Positions 8,767 to 17,772 of a DNA stretch of 64,000 nt are shown here, one piece after another (positions within the stretch are counted from its first letter, which is position 1; the number at the start of each line of letters is the position of its first letter). Position numbers and translations under genes: made by a program. This DNA is from Rhodothermales bacterium (GTDB lineage Bacteria; Bacteroidota; Rhodothermia; Rhodothermales; UBA10348). Where the stretch lies: positions 186,001 to 250,000 of the forward strand of contig JAEPNP010000005.1 of assembly GCA_017643395.1 (NCBI GenBank), written 5' to 3'. The notes below the pieces were generated by a model that had not been told where the DNA came from, ran no database searches, and saw only the letters and a program-made list of their open reading frames with translations.

Positions 8767-10482
8767 TCAACCGTTCAGTTCGATGTCTTGCCCGGGATGG
8801 AGGGCTTGGTACGCCTCAAGGTTTCTAAGTGCAACGGCGCCGACGAGTCTTTCGGCATCCCTTGCATCGCTGCCGAGGTTAGGCCTGAGCAGAACAATGT
8901 CCTGTGAGCGAATCGACTCTCCCTCGGAGATTCGGCGTCTGACGTAGGCGGCTCGCCTAAAGGAGTCTATGTGCCCGCTCTCGATCTCAGATGATTGAGG
9001 ACGCTTCACGCCGTCGCCTCTCAGGATTTGGGCCCGATTGAGCTTAGACCTGAGGTCCATGACCTCCTGAGGCGTTAGTGACACTTGGTGATCCCTAAAC
9101 ACTTTGCCTTCTCGAGTGTCGGTGAAATGAAACTCAAGCACACTGGCACCCATCCCTGCGGCCTGAAGTAGTGCATCGGATCTGGTGGTGTGATCGGAGT
9201 ACCCCACTGCTGTTCCGAACGAGCTTCGATATGTCTCCATTACCGCGAGGCCTGCTTCTTCATCTGGAATCGGATACATCGAGGTACATTGAAGCAGGCA
9301 TAGCATGGCCGGATCGAAGTACGCGTCATCAACAGCACGGATTTGCGCAACGGCATTCCGCACCTCCTCGTGCCCGGCCAGGCCGGTAGAGAGCACGATC
9401 GGCTTTCCTCGCTCTGCGAGGAGTCTGAGTAGAGGCCAAGCAGTAAGGTCCCCAGATCCAACTTTGTAGAAGGTCAAGAAGGGATCAATCCACTCCAGCA
9501 TTCTGGGGCTCCACACAGAGGACGAGTATAGTACTCCCCCACTCCTGCAAATCTCAGCAAGTGCAATGTGCTGATCCCGAGTTAGCTCAAACCGCTTGAA
9601 ATGCTGATACCTCGCAGGGCTCTCGAGCGGGCTAACTAACGTGTCACCGGAATAGATTTGAAACTTAACACACTCGACGCCGGAAGCAATCGCCAGATGA
9701 GCTAGGTCCCTTGCGTAGTCGAAGTCACCCTCGTGATTCCCGCCAATTTCAGCGATCAGCATCGGTTTCTTCCCCAGTCTCCACGGACCGTGGCTCGGAC
9801 CGGATCTCACAATGAGGGCGAGGTCTCGGGTAGTAATGTTATGCGGCTGAAGCCCCAACCGCTTGACAATTTCCTGCGCCCGCTCCAGATCCTCGGGGTA
9901 GTCAATCGCGAATCGATGGCCAGCAAGGTTCGGCCAGTCTGAGTTTTCGAACACATAGCGATTCCCGATTTCGGGATTCTCGTAGAACCAGGATGTGACA
10001 TGCTCCTGATCGCTGTCAGTCCACCCCAAGCGGAGTTGGCGACGAAAAAAACTGGTTTGCAGAACCTCGACACTCATGCCGTACGGAAACGTTCGGCGGG
10101 GGACGTTCGTGACAAGATCAAACTTGCCCGCTTGGGCTATACCGAGCATCGTTCTGACGACCCCGGGGTCGACAAACAGGTTGTCGCCGTTTATCCTGAC
10201 CGCAAACTTCAGATCAATCGACTCGGCGGCTTCAAGGAATCGCCTTGCAACGTTGTCCCTGCTGCCACGAAAACATGGGATTCCCCGCCAACGGCAGAAC
10301 TGGGCAACCCGATCGTCCTGGGGCTCTCGGGTGGTGGCGATAACGATCGGAATCGAAGGACCCAATCTTTCAAGCCTGTCAAGAATGACAGCCAAGAGGG
10401 GGCGGCCTGCTATCGGTGCCAGAGCCTTGCCGGGGAACCGCGTGGAGCCATACCGGGCAAGTACAACAACCCCTGACTTCAT
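8767..10482 (-). CDS. fused cytidylyltransferase (SpsF/PseF type) and nonulosonate synthase (NeuB/SpsE type)
   Basis: The 571-residue product joins two enzymes normally made separately. Residues 1-230 form an SpsF-like cytidylyltransferase (VVLARYGSTRFPGKAL, then INGDNLFVDP). Residues 240-500 form a NeuB-family condensing barrel (LIAEIGGNHEG, VKFQIYSGDTL, YKVGSGDL, STGLAGHEE), followed by an SAF antifreeze-like domain. NeuB enzymes join phosphoenolpyruvate to a six-carbon amino sugar to give a nine-carbon nonulosonate; the other half would activate it with CTP. The motif LEFHFTDTREGKVFRDHQVSL differs from the NeuB consensus, so the exact substrate is uncertain. The start has a good GGAGAG Shine-Dalgarno and overlaps the upstream gene by ATGA. 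Confidence 0.85.
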   Translation of the reverse strand: MKSGVVVLARYGSTRFPGKALAPIAGRPLLAVILDRLERLGPSIPIVIATTREPQDDRVAQFCRWRGIPCFRGSRDNVARRFLEAAESIDLKFAVRINGDNLFVDPGVVRTMLGIAQAGKFDLVTNVPRRTFPYGMSVEVLQTSFFRRQLRLGWTDSDQEHVTSWFYENPEIGNRYVFENSDWPNLAGHRFAIDYPEDLERAQEIVKRLGLQPHNITTRDLALIVRSGPSHGPWRLGKKPMLIAEIGGNHEGDFDYARDLAHLAIASGVECVKFQIYSGDTLVSPLESPARYQHFKRFELTRDQHIALAEICRSGGVLYSSSVWSPRMLEWIDPFLTFYKVGSGDLTAWPLLRLLAERGKPIVLSTGLAGHEEVRNAVAQIRAVDDAYFDPAMLCLLQCTSMYPIPDEEAGLAVMETYRSSFGTAVGYSDHTTRSDALLQAAGMGASVLEFHFTDTREGKVFRDHQVSLTPQEVMDLRSKLNRAQILRGDGVKRPQSSEIESGHIDSFRRAAYVRRRISEGESIRSQDIVLLRPNLGSDARDAERLVGAVALRNLEAYQALHPGQDIELNG

Positions 10483-11066
10483 CGTCTCTCTCCAATGACT
10501 CGAGCGGGAACTCCACCGACAATTGCGTTGGAGGGGACATCAGACTTCACAACTGACCCACCCGCGACCACGGCTCCCTCCCCTACCGTGACACCTGCTA
10601 GAATAATCGCGTGTGCTCCCACCCAGACATCGTTTTTGATTTTGATAGGAGCGGTTGTATTCGGCTGGCGATTCATGTTAATCCCCGGTGCCGTCCCATG
10701 GTTGCTGTCAACCAAATAGACAAACGGTGCTATCAGACAGTCTGCTCCAATCTCGATTGTGTGTGATGCATAAATCATCGTATAGAATCCTATAGTGGTT
10801 CGAGCCCCTATCCTAATGAGAGCGGATTGGTTACACGGGCAAAGATGGGCGCCCTTCTTCAACACCGTCGCCGGTCCCAGCGAGATTTGCGAAGGATAGC
10901 GAAGTAGCGATACGCCTGGGAAAATGACCGAGTCACGCTCGACTTCGACCCCGCGAAGCCTGTGCCGGACGCGGTTCAGCCCGGTCAACCACTTCGGTGG
11001 CAGGTGAGCCATCATCTGCCTATTAGGTCCAGCGTGCTCGCGACTGGCTGATTTCATTGGTGGCAC
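10479..11066 (-). CDS. left-handed beta-helix sugar O-acetyltransferase
   Basis: The 195-residue product shows hexapeptide repeats (I-G-A-R-T-T-I-G, V-W-V-G-A-H, V-T-V-G-E-G-A-V-V-A-G-G-S-V-V) and the closing GGVPARVIG typical of the xenobiotic/maltose acyltransferase branch of trimeric beta-helix enzymes. A histidine in VDSNHGTAPG is the probable catalytic base. It would transfer acetyl from acetyl-CoA to a sugar hydroxyl, or less likely an amine, of the glycan or a precursor. The start could be 11066 or a few codons later (Met at residue 4 or 18). It is coupled by ATGA to the fused synthase gene and follows a capsule-type gene by 12 bases. Confidence 0.8.
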   Translation of the reverse strand: MPPMKSASREHAGPNRQMMAHLPPKWLTGLNRVRHRLRGVEVERDSVIFPGVSLLRYPSQISLGPATVLKKGAHLCPCNQSALIRIGARTTIGFYTMIYASHTIEIGADCLIAPFVYLVDSNHGTAPGINMNRQPNTTAPIKIKNDVWVGAHAIILAGVTVGEGAVVAGGSVVKSDVPSNAIVGGVPARVIGERR

Positions 11067-11078
11067 CGATTCCCTGAT

Positions 11079-12608
11079 TCACTCCGCCGGAACACCCTCA
11101 ACCCACCTCTCCTGAGCGCTCAAGCCGCGAGTGAGCACGTTTTCCATGAGGTCACCAATGACCGTGGTTTGTACTTCATCGAAATGCTCGTCACCAAAAT
11201 TCGCAAAGCGCTGTTGAGTACTTCTGTTCTGATGGCCGGGGATGCAAATCTCCTTCAGACGCGACCTGAAAAAAGCCGCAACTCGCTCAGGCGGCTCAGC
11301 TACGGCCTCCATGAGTGAGAGGTAGGAAGTTAGGTCCGACCAATGAGACACATTGGGGCAGCCGTGAAACCACGTGTGACCAAACACAAGGGCCTTGCGA
11401 CCGAGAAGTGCGGTCTCGACAGCCACATTGCCCGTAATCGTGGCGACGAGCTCGGACTCAGTAATCAGCCGTCGCATATCACCCTCCGAGCCGAGGAAGA
11501 AAACGTTGTCCATTGCATTGATTGCGCGATAGAACAGGGGACTTCTGCCTCGGACGCCTTTGTTGGTCCCGAACAGTTGAGAGGGGTGCTCCTTTACGAG
11601 GATCGCAACTGAGGCCGGCACGGCCTCGCGCAGGCACGCTAGCGCGACCAGCTGGTCGTGAAAGTTCATTCCGTCGGGGTTCGTCGTTCGTTCCGGTTCG
11701 TAGTGCAGCGCGAACAACACGAACCTCTCTGGTATTGGAGCTCTGGTCTTGGAGCTCTTGCAGGCCCGAGAAAGGTTCGCTCTTCTCTTGCGCTTCAAGG
11801 CTGCCCTACCCAGGAGTCCGAAACGCGCTGGATTAAGAGGGTTGTATGCCCCCTTAGCTTTCCAATGATGATATGTCTCAGAGGCTACCCGCCGGGGGGC
11901 GGAGCGTAAGGCACGCAGAATACGAGACACGAGTCTGGACTGACGCCGTTGTCTCCGCATGTATTCCGGCTCAAAATCGAGCGCCCCCTGACTCCCTAGA
12001 ATCCGACTCAAAAAGACCTCTAGTTCGTCGCTCAATCTAGAGAAGACATCCTCTGGCCCCCTTGACTGAGGCCGATATATGAGCCCCGAATTCATTTCCT
12101 GAAGAAAGAGCACAGGTATAGGCGTCCAGGTGTGGAACCGGTATACGGGGATCTCCAAGTAGCGACAAATCTCATACGCTAAGTATTGCGCGTGTGAATG
12201 CGGGGCTTCAGCCATAACCAGCGCCTCCGGGGACTGTGACCGGATCCAGGAAGAAAGGTTGATCGCGAGGACGTTGAACTGAACCTCACGGTCAAGACGG
12301 CCGAAGAGGCCGGTTTCGTCTAGTCGGTCCATCATCTTCAGACACCTGTCTTTGGCTCTCAGGTAGTGCGGCGAAGTCAGGAAACCCTGATCGGGGTCCG
12401 GGACCGGGCTGTTTGTCAACTCCATCGGGCGATGGACGACGTGCAGCATCCGAGCGACCGCGTCGCGGCCGAAGAATTCGCAGGCCGAGTGATAATGTCG
12501 GTCGTCGCCAATCCACACTACTGGACGCGCGATCCCGCGTTCGTACAGCGTTTTCGCCACCCGCAGCCAGTGCTCGGATCCCGTCATGAAAAAAGCGTAG
12601 CGCCTCAA
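11079..12608 (-). CDS. capsule polysaccharide biosynthesis-type protein (KpsS/KpsC-like GT-B)
   Basis: The 509-residue product begins FFMTGSEHWLRVAKTLYERG, resembling GT-B folds. Its second half carries VLFALHYEPERTT, ILVKEHPSQ and the C-terminal GNVAVETALLGRKALVFGHTWFHG, which match the capsule synthesis family (Pfam Capsule_synth) that includes beta-Kdo transferases. The residues between about 200 and 290 are basic and poorly conserved, probably a linker. It may transfer an acidic sugar, possibly a nonulosonate, onto the glycan. That is inference from family and context; the donor is unknown. It sits in the minus operon between a GT4 gene and an acetyltransferase. Confidence 0.65.
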   Translation of the reverse strand: MRRYAFFMTGSEHWLRVAKTLYERGIARPVVWIGDDRHYHSACEFFGRDAVARMLHVVHRPMELTNSPVPDPDQGFLTSPHYLRAKDRCLKMMDRLDETGLFGRLDREVQFNVLAINLSSWIRSQSPEALVMAEAPHSHAQYLAYEICRYLEIPVYRFHTWTPIPVLFLQEMNSGLIYRPQSRGPEDVFSRLSDELEVFLSRILGSQGALDFEPEYMRRQRRQSRLVSRILRALRSAPRRVASETYHHWKAKGAYNPLNPARFGLLGRAALKRKRRANLSRACKSSKTRAPIPERFVLFALHYEPERTTNPDGMNFHDQLVALACLREAVPASVAILVKEHPSQLFGTNKGVRGRSPLFYRAINAMDNVFFLGSEGDMRRLITESELVATITGNVAVETALLGRKALVFGHTWFHGCPNVSHWSDLTSYLSLMEAVAEPPERVAAFFRSRLKEICIPGHQNRSTQQRFANFGDEHFDEVQTTVIGDLMENVLTRGLSAQERWVEGVPAE

Positions 12609-12655
12609 GTCACAGTCCCCCGACCCGAAAGCGGAACTCTGGGTTCACACAGGTC

Positions 12656-13783
12656 CTAGTCAATTAACGTTATGAACTGATCAGCCATCGAAGCCGCGGA
12701 GAACGAGCCGCGGACGAACCGCCGCCCCGCATCGCCGATGCGCACTCTGTCGCGCCGTGACGCCCCGAGTATGTTACCAATTGCCGTCGCCAGAGCTTCT
12801 CGATCCCCGGAAGGAAAAGTGGATCCGAATCGATCGTCTGGCACGATAATGGAATTGTCGCCCACGTCCGAGCAAACAACAGGTGCCCCACATGACATTG
12901 CCTCCAAGAGTACGTTCGGAAATCCTTCCCAAAGAGAAGGAAGCACGACCACGTCCGCCGCGGAGTATAGGGTCGGCATGTCGCTCCTCGGTCCGAGAAA
13001 CAAGAATTTCTCCTCTGCTCCCGCCCGTTTAATCACCGCCTTTAGAGACGTCACGATCGCATCGTCAAGCAGATTGCCCGCGAATCCCACCTTCCAAGCC
13101 CACCGCCCTGGTGGGAGTTCAAGACAGGCATCAACAAGCAATCGGTGATTCTTTTGTCGTTGAATCCGACCAGGGAGCAACACGAACAGTTCTGACTGCG
13201 CAATGCCGAGGTCGGCGCGCAATTGGTCAATCGCGCCTTGGTCCGCACGCTGAAAGTGCACTGAGTCCAAACCGTTTCTGATAAGCTTGACTCTTGACTC
13301 CGGAACGCCGCCTGAGACCAGTTGAGTTGCCGACTGCCGGGAGTTCACGACGACGTAGTCCGAGAGGCGCCAGAGCAGGCGCTCCAGACGCATTTCCGCC
13401 GACTCGGGGAAGTAGTTCGAGTTCCTCACCGACGTTATCACTATTGGCACTCTGGCTAGTCGTCCGACCAAACGCGCGTAAAAGCATGGGGTCGATAAGA
13501 ACGCGATCACCGCCCTTGGTTGCAGCAAGCGAAACAGCTTAAACAGCCCAACCATATATCCCAGCCCCAGCTTACCTCTGCGACGGACGAACCTCAAGGC
13601 AACTCTTCGTGAGAGCGTTGCCGACAACTGGTCCCCCGGGGAGTAAGTCACTAAGGTGACCTCAAACCCGCGGTCGGCCAGCTCGTTGGCAAGCATCACA
13701 ATTTGCCTCTGAGCGCCTCCGGCCAAGAGAGAATCGATGGCTAGCACCAATCGAGTAGGTATCGGTCGCCAATTTCGAAACAT
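12656..13783 (-). CDS. family 4 glycosyltransferase
   Basis: The 375-residue product is a GT-B fold enzyme. It has an N-terminal AIDSLLAGGAQRQ (the glycine-rich acceptor-side loop), then VLLPGRIQRQKNH at the start of the nucleotide-sugar half and LPSLWEGFPNVLLEAMSCGAPVV, the EX7E donor-binding motif of GT4 retaining transferases. It would add one sugar to the lipid-linked glycan at the cytoplasmic face. The donor and acceptor cannot be read. It follows the next GT4 gene by 12 bases, so the two are likely co-translated. Confidence 0.85.
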   Translation of the reverse strand: MFRNWRPIPTRLVLAIDSLLAGGAQRQIVMLANELADRGFEVTLVTYSPGDQLSATLSRRVALRFVRRRGKLGLGYMVGLFKLFRLLQPRAVIAFLSTPCFYARLVGRLARVPIVITSVRNSNYFPESAEMRLERLLWRLSDYVVVNSRQSATQLVSGGVPESRVKLIRNGLDSVHFQRADQGAIDQLRADLGIAQSELFVLLPGRIQRQKNHRLLVDACLELPPGRWAWKVGFAGNLLDDAIVTSLKAVIKRAGAEEKFLFLGPRSDMPTLYSAADVVVLPSLWEGFPNVLLEAMSCGAPVVCSDVGDNSIIVPDDRFGSTFPSGDREALATAIGNILGASRRDRVRIGDAGRRFVRGSFSAASMADQFITLID

Positions 13784-13795
13784 GCGGGACTGCAG

Positions 13796-14920
13796 TCAGC
13801 GAGTACTCGGCCTAGAGACCTGGTTAACCAGGTCGATGAGAGCGCGCGCCGCTGCTTCCAGACCAAAGAGAGACCGGGCCGTCTGGCGAGCGGCACATGA
13901 CAGTCGAGCCCTTTGTTGGGGATTGTCAACCAGTGAGTCAATTGCGGCCGCAAGTGCTCTCGGGTTTCGCGCTTCGGCAATCAATCCGTTCTCACCATTC
14001 TGGATCACGTCTGGCACGTTCCCCACGGGGGTGACAACGACCGGCAGCCCAGAAGCCATGGCCTCGATCATCGAGTTCGGCAGCCCTTCAACCCAAGACG
14101 GCAGCACAAACACATCTGCCCACGCGTACTCATCGAGGAGTTCTTCGGCGCTCTTCCAGCCCGCCAGCACCACCTCTCCACCCAAGCCGAGTTTCTCGAT
14201 CAATTTGGTAAGCTCTCTGCGAGCATCTCCATCACCAACCAACCGAGTGACTACGGGATAATCGGCCTCTCTCGTCGCCAACGCGTTAACGAGGTCAAAT
14301 ACTCCCTTCTCCCGCTTGAGCCACCCGACGAACAGCAGCCGCACAGGCCCTGTTTCCGAGGAGTTATATGCGATCGAGAGGTGCTTCGGCGTGGCAGACC
14401 AATTCCGTACGATGGGCGCATCTCCTTGCAGACGCCCGACACCGTGGACCATCAATCGCTGCCAGGATTCGCCCTGACAAAGCACCTTTGTTGGTATCTT
14501 CAACGCGACTCGAACCCAGAACGAAAGAGCCGCACGCTCGCGGTAGCGCCTCAGGATTCCACCGCCACGGGGAAATAGCAGCACGGGTCGTCGCAGCATA
14601 CGTGCCATGAACGACATGAGGCTTTTCTCCGCAAGACTGGGACCGGAACCACAGAAAATCAGCACCGTGTCGGGTCGGTGCAGGAACAGTTTGACGATAA
14701 ACTCGACGATTCGGCGCGACGCATCGAGTGCTCTACGAGTCACCCCGGGTGGAGGAACCGAGCGCTGCGTGCTGTCCAGGAGAACGAGCTCGAGATCCTT
14801 CTCGAGCGACGATTGCAAGAGCAAGCGGCAACTAGTGAGCACCCCTCCATGGACCCCCTCGGCGGATTCACCGGGGAAGGCACCCACAAACAAGAGCCTC
14901 AGGCGCCTACGGTTGTCCAT
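13796..14920 (-). CDS. family 4 glycosyltransferase
   Basis: This 374-residue GT-B protein starts RLRLLFVGAFPGES with the glycine-rich GVHGGVL, and has RLLFVGWLKREKGV in the middle and LPSWVEGLPNSMIEAMASGLPVVVT as the EX7E donor motif. Both halves are complete. It belongs to the retaining GT4 family and probably adds one residue of the repeat unit. It lies 39 bases after the aminotransferase gene in the same operon. Specificity is not readable. Confidence 0.85.
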   Translation of the reverse strand: MDNRRRLRLLFVGAFPGESAEGVHGGVLTSCRLLLQSSLEKDLELVLLDSTQRSVPPPGVTRRALDASRRIVEFIVKLFLHRPDTVLIFCGSGPSLAEKSLMSFMARMLRRPVLLFPRGGGILRRYRERAALSFWVRVALKIPTKVLCQGESWQRLMVHGVGRLQGDAPIVRNWSATPKHLSIAYNSSETGPVRLLFVGWLKREKGVFDLVNALATREADYPVVTRLVGDGDARRELTKLIEKLGLGGEVVLAGWKSAEELLDEYAWADVFVLPSWVEGLPNSMIEAMASGLPVVVTPVGNVPDVIQNGENGLIAEARNPRALAAAIDSLVDNPQQRARLSCAARQTARSLFGLEAAARALIDLVNQVSRPSTR

Positions 14921-14959
14921 ATCTCGGACATGGCGGGTTTTGCCCGGAGTCCATCAGTC

Positions 14960-16108
14960 TCAGACTCCCCTGTTGGCCTTCGCTTGCACTAGCTCTAGGA
15001 CCGCTGCAATGACTCGGTCTTGATTCCCTTCTGTCATGCTAGAACCGGACGGCAAGCATACACCAGCTCGAAATAGGGTCTCCGAAACAATTCCTCCAAC
15101 CTTTGGAGCGTCCTTCAGGTAAGGCTGCAGGTGCATGGGTTTCCAAAGCGGCCGGGCCTCGATGTTGCGGTCCGCAAGAGCCGTGATTATTTCGGCACTC
15201 GTCGCGCCGCAGGCGTCGGAGTCTACAGTCATGCATGACAGCCATCGAGTTGAGCGCCCCCAAGTTGCCTCTGTTTGAAGGTCCAAGCCGGGGATGGTAC
15301 TAAACGCGCTCTTGTAACGGTCGAACACGCGTTGCCTGGCCCGAACCCGGGAGTCAAGCACTGTGAGCTGACCTCGACCGATTCCCGCCAACACATTCGA
15401 CAGCCTGTAATTGTAACCCAGCTCCTTGTGCTCATAATGCGGGGCGGGCTCGCGGGATTGAGTGGCGACCTTCTTAACGTGTCTGGCAAGGTGCTCGTCC
15501 TCCGTAACAAGCATTCCTCCTCCCGAAGTCGTAATAATCTTGTTGCCATTAAACGAATAGACCCCTGCAGACCCGAATACTCCTGGACTTCGGCCCTTGT
15601 ATGTGGCGCCGAGGGCTTCAGCGGCATCCTCAATCAGAGCGACACCATATCGGTCGCAGAGTTGGCATATTGGATCCAAGTCTGCTGCCTGGCCATAGAG
15701 GTGGACAGCGACAAGCGCCTTCGGGAGCCGTCCTCGTCGCGCCCTCATCCTAAGTGCATCCTCGACCAAGTTCGGATCGAGGTTCCACGACTCGTATTCG
15801 CTGTCGATCAGCACGGGCACGCCGCGCTCGTACAGAATCGGATTCACGCTGGCACAGAATGTCAACGTCGAGACCAATACCTCATCCCCGACGCCGACTC
15901 CAACTTCCCGCAATGCTAAGTGCAGTGCAGCGGTACCAGACGAAAGTGCCACCGCGAAAGTCGCACCGACTCGATCGGCGAACTCATTTTCAAATGCGTC
16001 AACGTGCGGTCCGACAGGTGCGATCCAGTTCGTCTCGAACGCCTCGAGGACGTGACTCAGTTCCCTCTGCCCCATGTGTGGCGGAGAGAGTAAAATCCTC
16101 TCAGGCAT
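14960..16108 (-). CDS. DegT/DnrJ/EryC1 sugar aminotransferase (PglE-like)
   Basis: The 382-residue PLP enzyme opens with ILLSPPHMGQRE and IAPVGPHVDAFE, the signature of UDP-4-keto-sugar aminotransferases of the PglE/WlbE group. The PLP lysine is in SFNGNKIITTSGGG and the PLP-binding aspartate in IEDAAEALGA. It would aminate C4 of UDP-2-acetamido-4-keto-6-deoxyglucose, the product expected from the PglF-type dehydratase at 23241-25199, giving a bacillosamine precursor. A phosphoglycosyl transferase of the PglC type is encoded immediately downstream, supporting a bacillosamine-like first sugar. No PglD-type acetyltransferase is certain; the beta-helix gene at 10479-11066 could serve. Confidence 0.85.
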   Translation of the reverse strand: MPERILLSPPHMGQRELSHVLEAFETNWIAPVGPHVDAFENEFADRVGATFAVALSSGTAALHLALREVGVGVGDEVLVSTLTFCASVNPILYERGVPVLIDSEYESWNLDPNLVEDALRMRARRGRLPKALVAVHLYGQAADLDPICQLCDRYGVALIEDAAEALGATYKGRSPGVFGSAGVYSFNGNKIITTSGGGMLVTEDEHLARHVKKVATQSREPAPHYEHKELGYNYRLSNVLAGIGRGQLTVLDSRVRARQRVFDRYKSAFSTIPGLDLQTEATWGRSTRWLSCMTVDSDACGATSAEIITALADRNIEARPLWKPMHLQPYLKDAPKVGGIVSETLFRAGVCLPSGSSMTEGNQDRVIAAVLELVQAKANRGV

Positions 16109-16143
16109 ATAAAGCGCGGTTCATTGCGTTCGAACGGAAGTAT

Positions 16144-16908
16144 TCAGCTAAATGGAGAAGATTCAGCCCACAGGGCCGCCACCCAGAATGGCGCGCCAGT
16201 GCTCGAGACCCACTTCGACGTCGACAGCACTCGCCTGACAAATTTCGAAGGCATCAGTGTAAGCGCTATCCAAAAGAGGTCTCCTGCGAATGTAATGCTT
16301 TCGGCGTACAGACGGGCTAGGCGGACCTTCTCTGGGAAGATCACAGAGTCGTTATACCCTATCGGGTCGGCTTGTTGAGAAAGCAGAAGTTCCTCGTTCC
16401 TGAATACCACAGCACCGGGACCCGTAATCCCCGGGCGCAGCTGGGTCAGTCGGTCCGAGTCAGGCAGTTCATCCCAGTATCCCGGAACGTCTGGGCGATG
16501 GCCAACGAGGGACATGGACCCGTTCAAGACATTGAGCAACTGAGGGAGCTCGTCAAGCTTCGAACGACGCAGGAGGCGTCCCCAAGGAGTAATCCGCGAG
16601 TCGGCCCGTGTTGTAATTGTCACCGTCGAGACAGGGTCGACTCTCATGGTGCGGAGCTTTATCACCCAGAATCTAGATTTGCACTTTCCGACCCGCTCTT
16701 GCCGGAACAGCACAGGCCGCCCCTGAACTCCAAGCGATATCGCGGCGACAACAACTAAAATTGGCACCAGTACCACTAGTGCTGCCAGGGAGGATGCTAG
16801 GTCGAAAAGCCGTTTTCCGCGCCGCTGATAAAAAGAGGTGGGGGCGCTTTTCACGCGGGGTCGACCACTGGCGTACTTCGGGGAGCGGACACGGGAGCTC
16901 TTCGACAA
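16144..16908 (-). CDS. undecaprenyl-phosphate sugar-1-phosphate transferase (PglC-like)
   Basis: The 254-residue product is a short bacterial sugar transferase: a basic N-terminus, one membrane-associated hairpin (residues 35-60), then RQERVGK, VIKLRTMRVD, RITPWGRLLRRSKLDELPQLLNV and LVGHRP, with the catalytic DE pair in LDELPQ and the RPGITG loop. It moves a sugar-1-phosphate from UDP-sugar to undecaprenyl phosphate and so starts the repeat unit. It lacks the extra membrane domain of WbaP types. The partner aminotransferase directly upstream in transcription order of the neighbouring genes suggests a diamino-trideoxy sugar as substrate. It is the only initiating transferase seen in this window. 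Confidence 0.88.
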   Translation of the reverse strand: MSKSSRVRSPKYASGRPRVKSAPTSFYQRRGKRLFDLASSLAALVVLVPILVVVAAISLGVQGRPVLFRQERVGKCKSRFWVIKLRTMRVDPVSTVTITTRADSRITPWGRLLRRSKLDELPQLLNVLNGSMSLVGHRPDVPGYWDELPDSDRLTQLRPGITGPGAVVFRNEELLLSQQADPIGYNDSVIFPEKVRLARLYAESITFAGDLFWIALTLMPSKFVRRVLSTSKWVSSTGAPFWVAALWAESSPFS

Positions 16909-16923
16909 CCCGGAGTTCGCCGT

Positions 16924-17772
16924 CTAGACAATGGACTTGATGTGCCTGACATCTTCAGATGACAACTCTGACTTCCACCGTCCAACACTGCTAGTGGAGA
17001 CAGTTGTCGCGATTTCTTCAAGTCGACGCTGTGACACCGACTCGCCCAAGAACTCCGTTATGATACCCAGCCATCGCACCGGGTCGACCACGAAGTCCTC
17101 GTACTGAACAGTGACACTTCTTCCGGAATCTAGCAAAGCAAGGTCTCGCCTCGCTGCCTGAACGCAGGCCCTCCACTGGAGCGCACAAACGGCGGCCAAT
17201 GGTTGTTCTTCCAGCGCTAGGTCCATTCCCGGGAATCTCGGGCCCCATGAACTAAGCCGAGACTTGCCGCCAAAGACCTTGCTACATCTGTTCATGAGGT
17301 ATCTGGATCCGTAGTACGGAACATCGGCCGCCGGGACAAACCGAGCCTTTCTCGCTAGGTATCTCCAGTCGACCGGAGCACTCCAGCGCTTGAGCGCAGA
17401 GTTCACCACATCCATACCATTGCGTTCGATGCAGACGAACCTAGCGTTAGGAAGTACCTCATCGACAAAAGGAACTCTCAGGCTGTTCGCGCACGTTTTT
17501 TCGACCACTGCGAACCAATTGGCTTGCTGTCGCAATTGCTCAAACCGTCCAACTATGTACTTCTTTACTTCCGGCCGAGCGTGATGTCTGCGGAGTTCAT
17601 CGGTCGGGTGCGATGCATTTCCATGGCGCCAAATGTAGTTGATTTCATCGCAGGGCCAAGTGCCTACATTTGATGCGGCTCGCGTGACAGCATCCCGAAG
17701 CATGTTCGTACCTGACCTGCCAGCCCCGATAATGACGACAGGGTTTGGGGTCGTTCGTTGCCGCTTGGTCAT
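16924..17772 (-). CDS. PAPS-dependent sulfotransferase family protein
   Basis: The 282-residue product begins PVVIIGAGRSGTNMLRDAV, the 5'-phosphosulfate-binding loop of sulfotransferases, and has a 3'-phosphate-binding-like segment at VCIERNGMDVVNSALKRW. A C-terminal VQYEDFVVDPVRWL is typical of the sulfotransferase_1/3 families. It would move sulfate from PAPS to a hydroxyl or amine of the glycan or another acceptor. Sulfated glycans are common in marine bacteria, but no PAPS-synthesis gene is in the window. The 3' end of the upstream GT4 gene overlaps its start by 4 bases. Confidence 0.8.
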   Translation of the reverse strand: MTKRQRTTPNPVVIIGAGRSGTNMLRDAVTRAASNVGTWPCDEINYIWRHGNASHPTDELRRHHARPEVKKYIVGRFEQLRQQANWFAVVEKTCANSLRVPFVDEVLPNARFVCIERNGMDVVNSALKRWSAPVDWRYLARKARFVPAADVPYYGSRYLMNRCSKVFGGKSRLSSWGPRFPGMDLALEEQPLAAVCALQWRACVQAARRDLALLDSGRSVTVQYEDFVVDPVRWLGIITEFLGESVSQRRLEEIATTVSTSSVGRWKSELSSEDVRHIKSIV

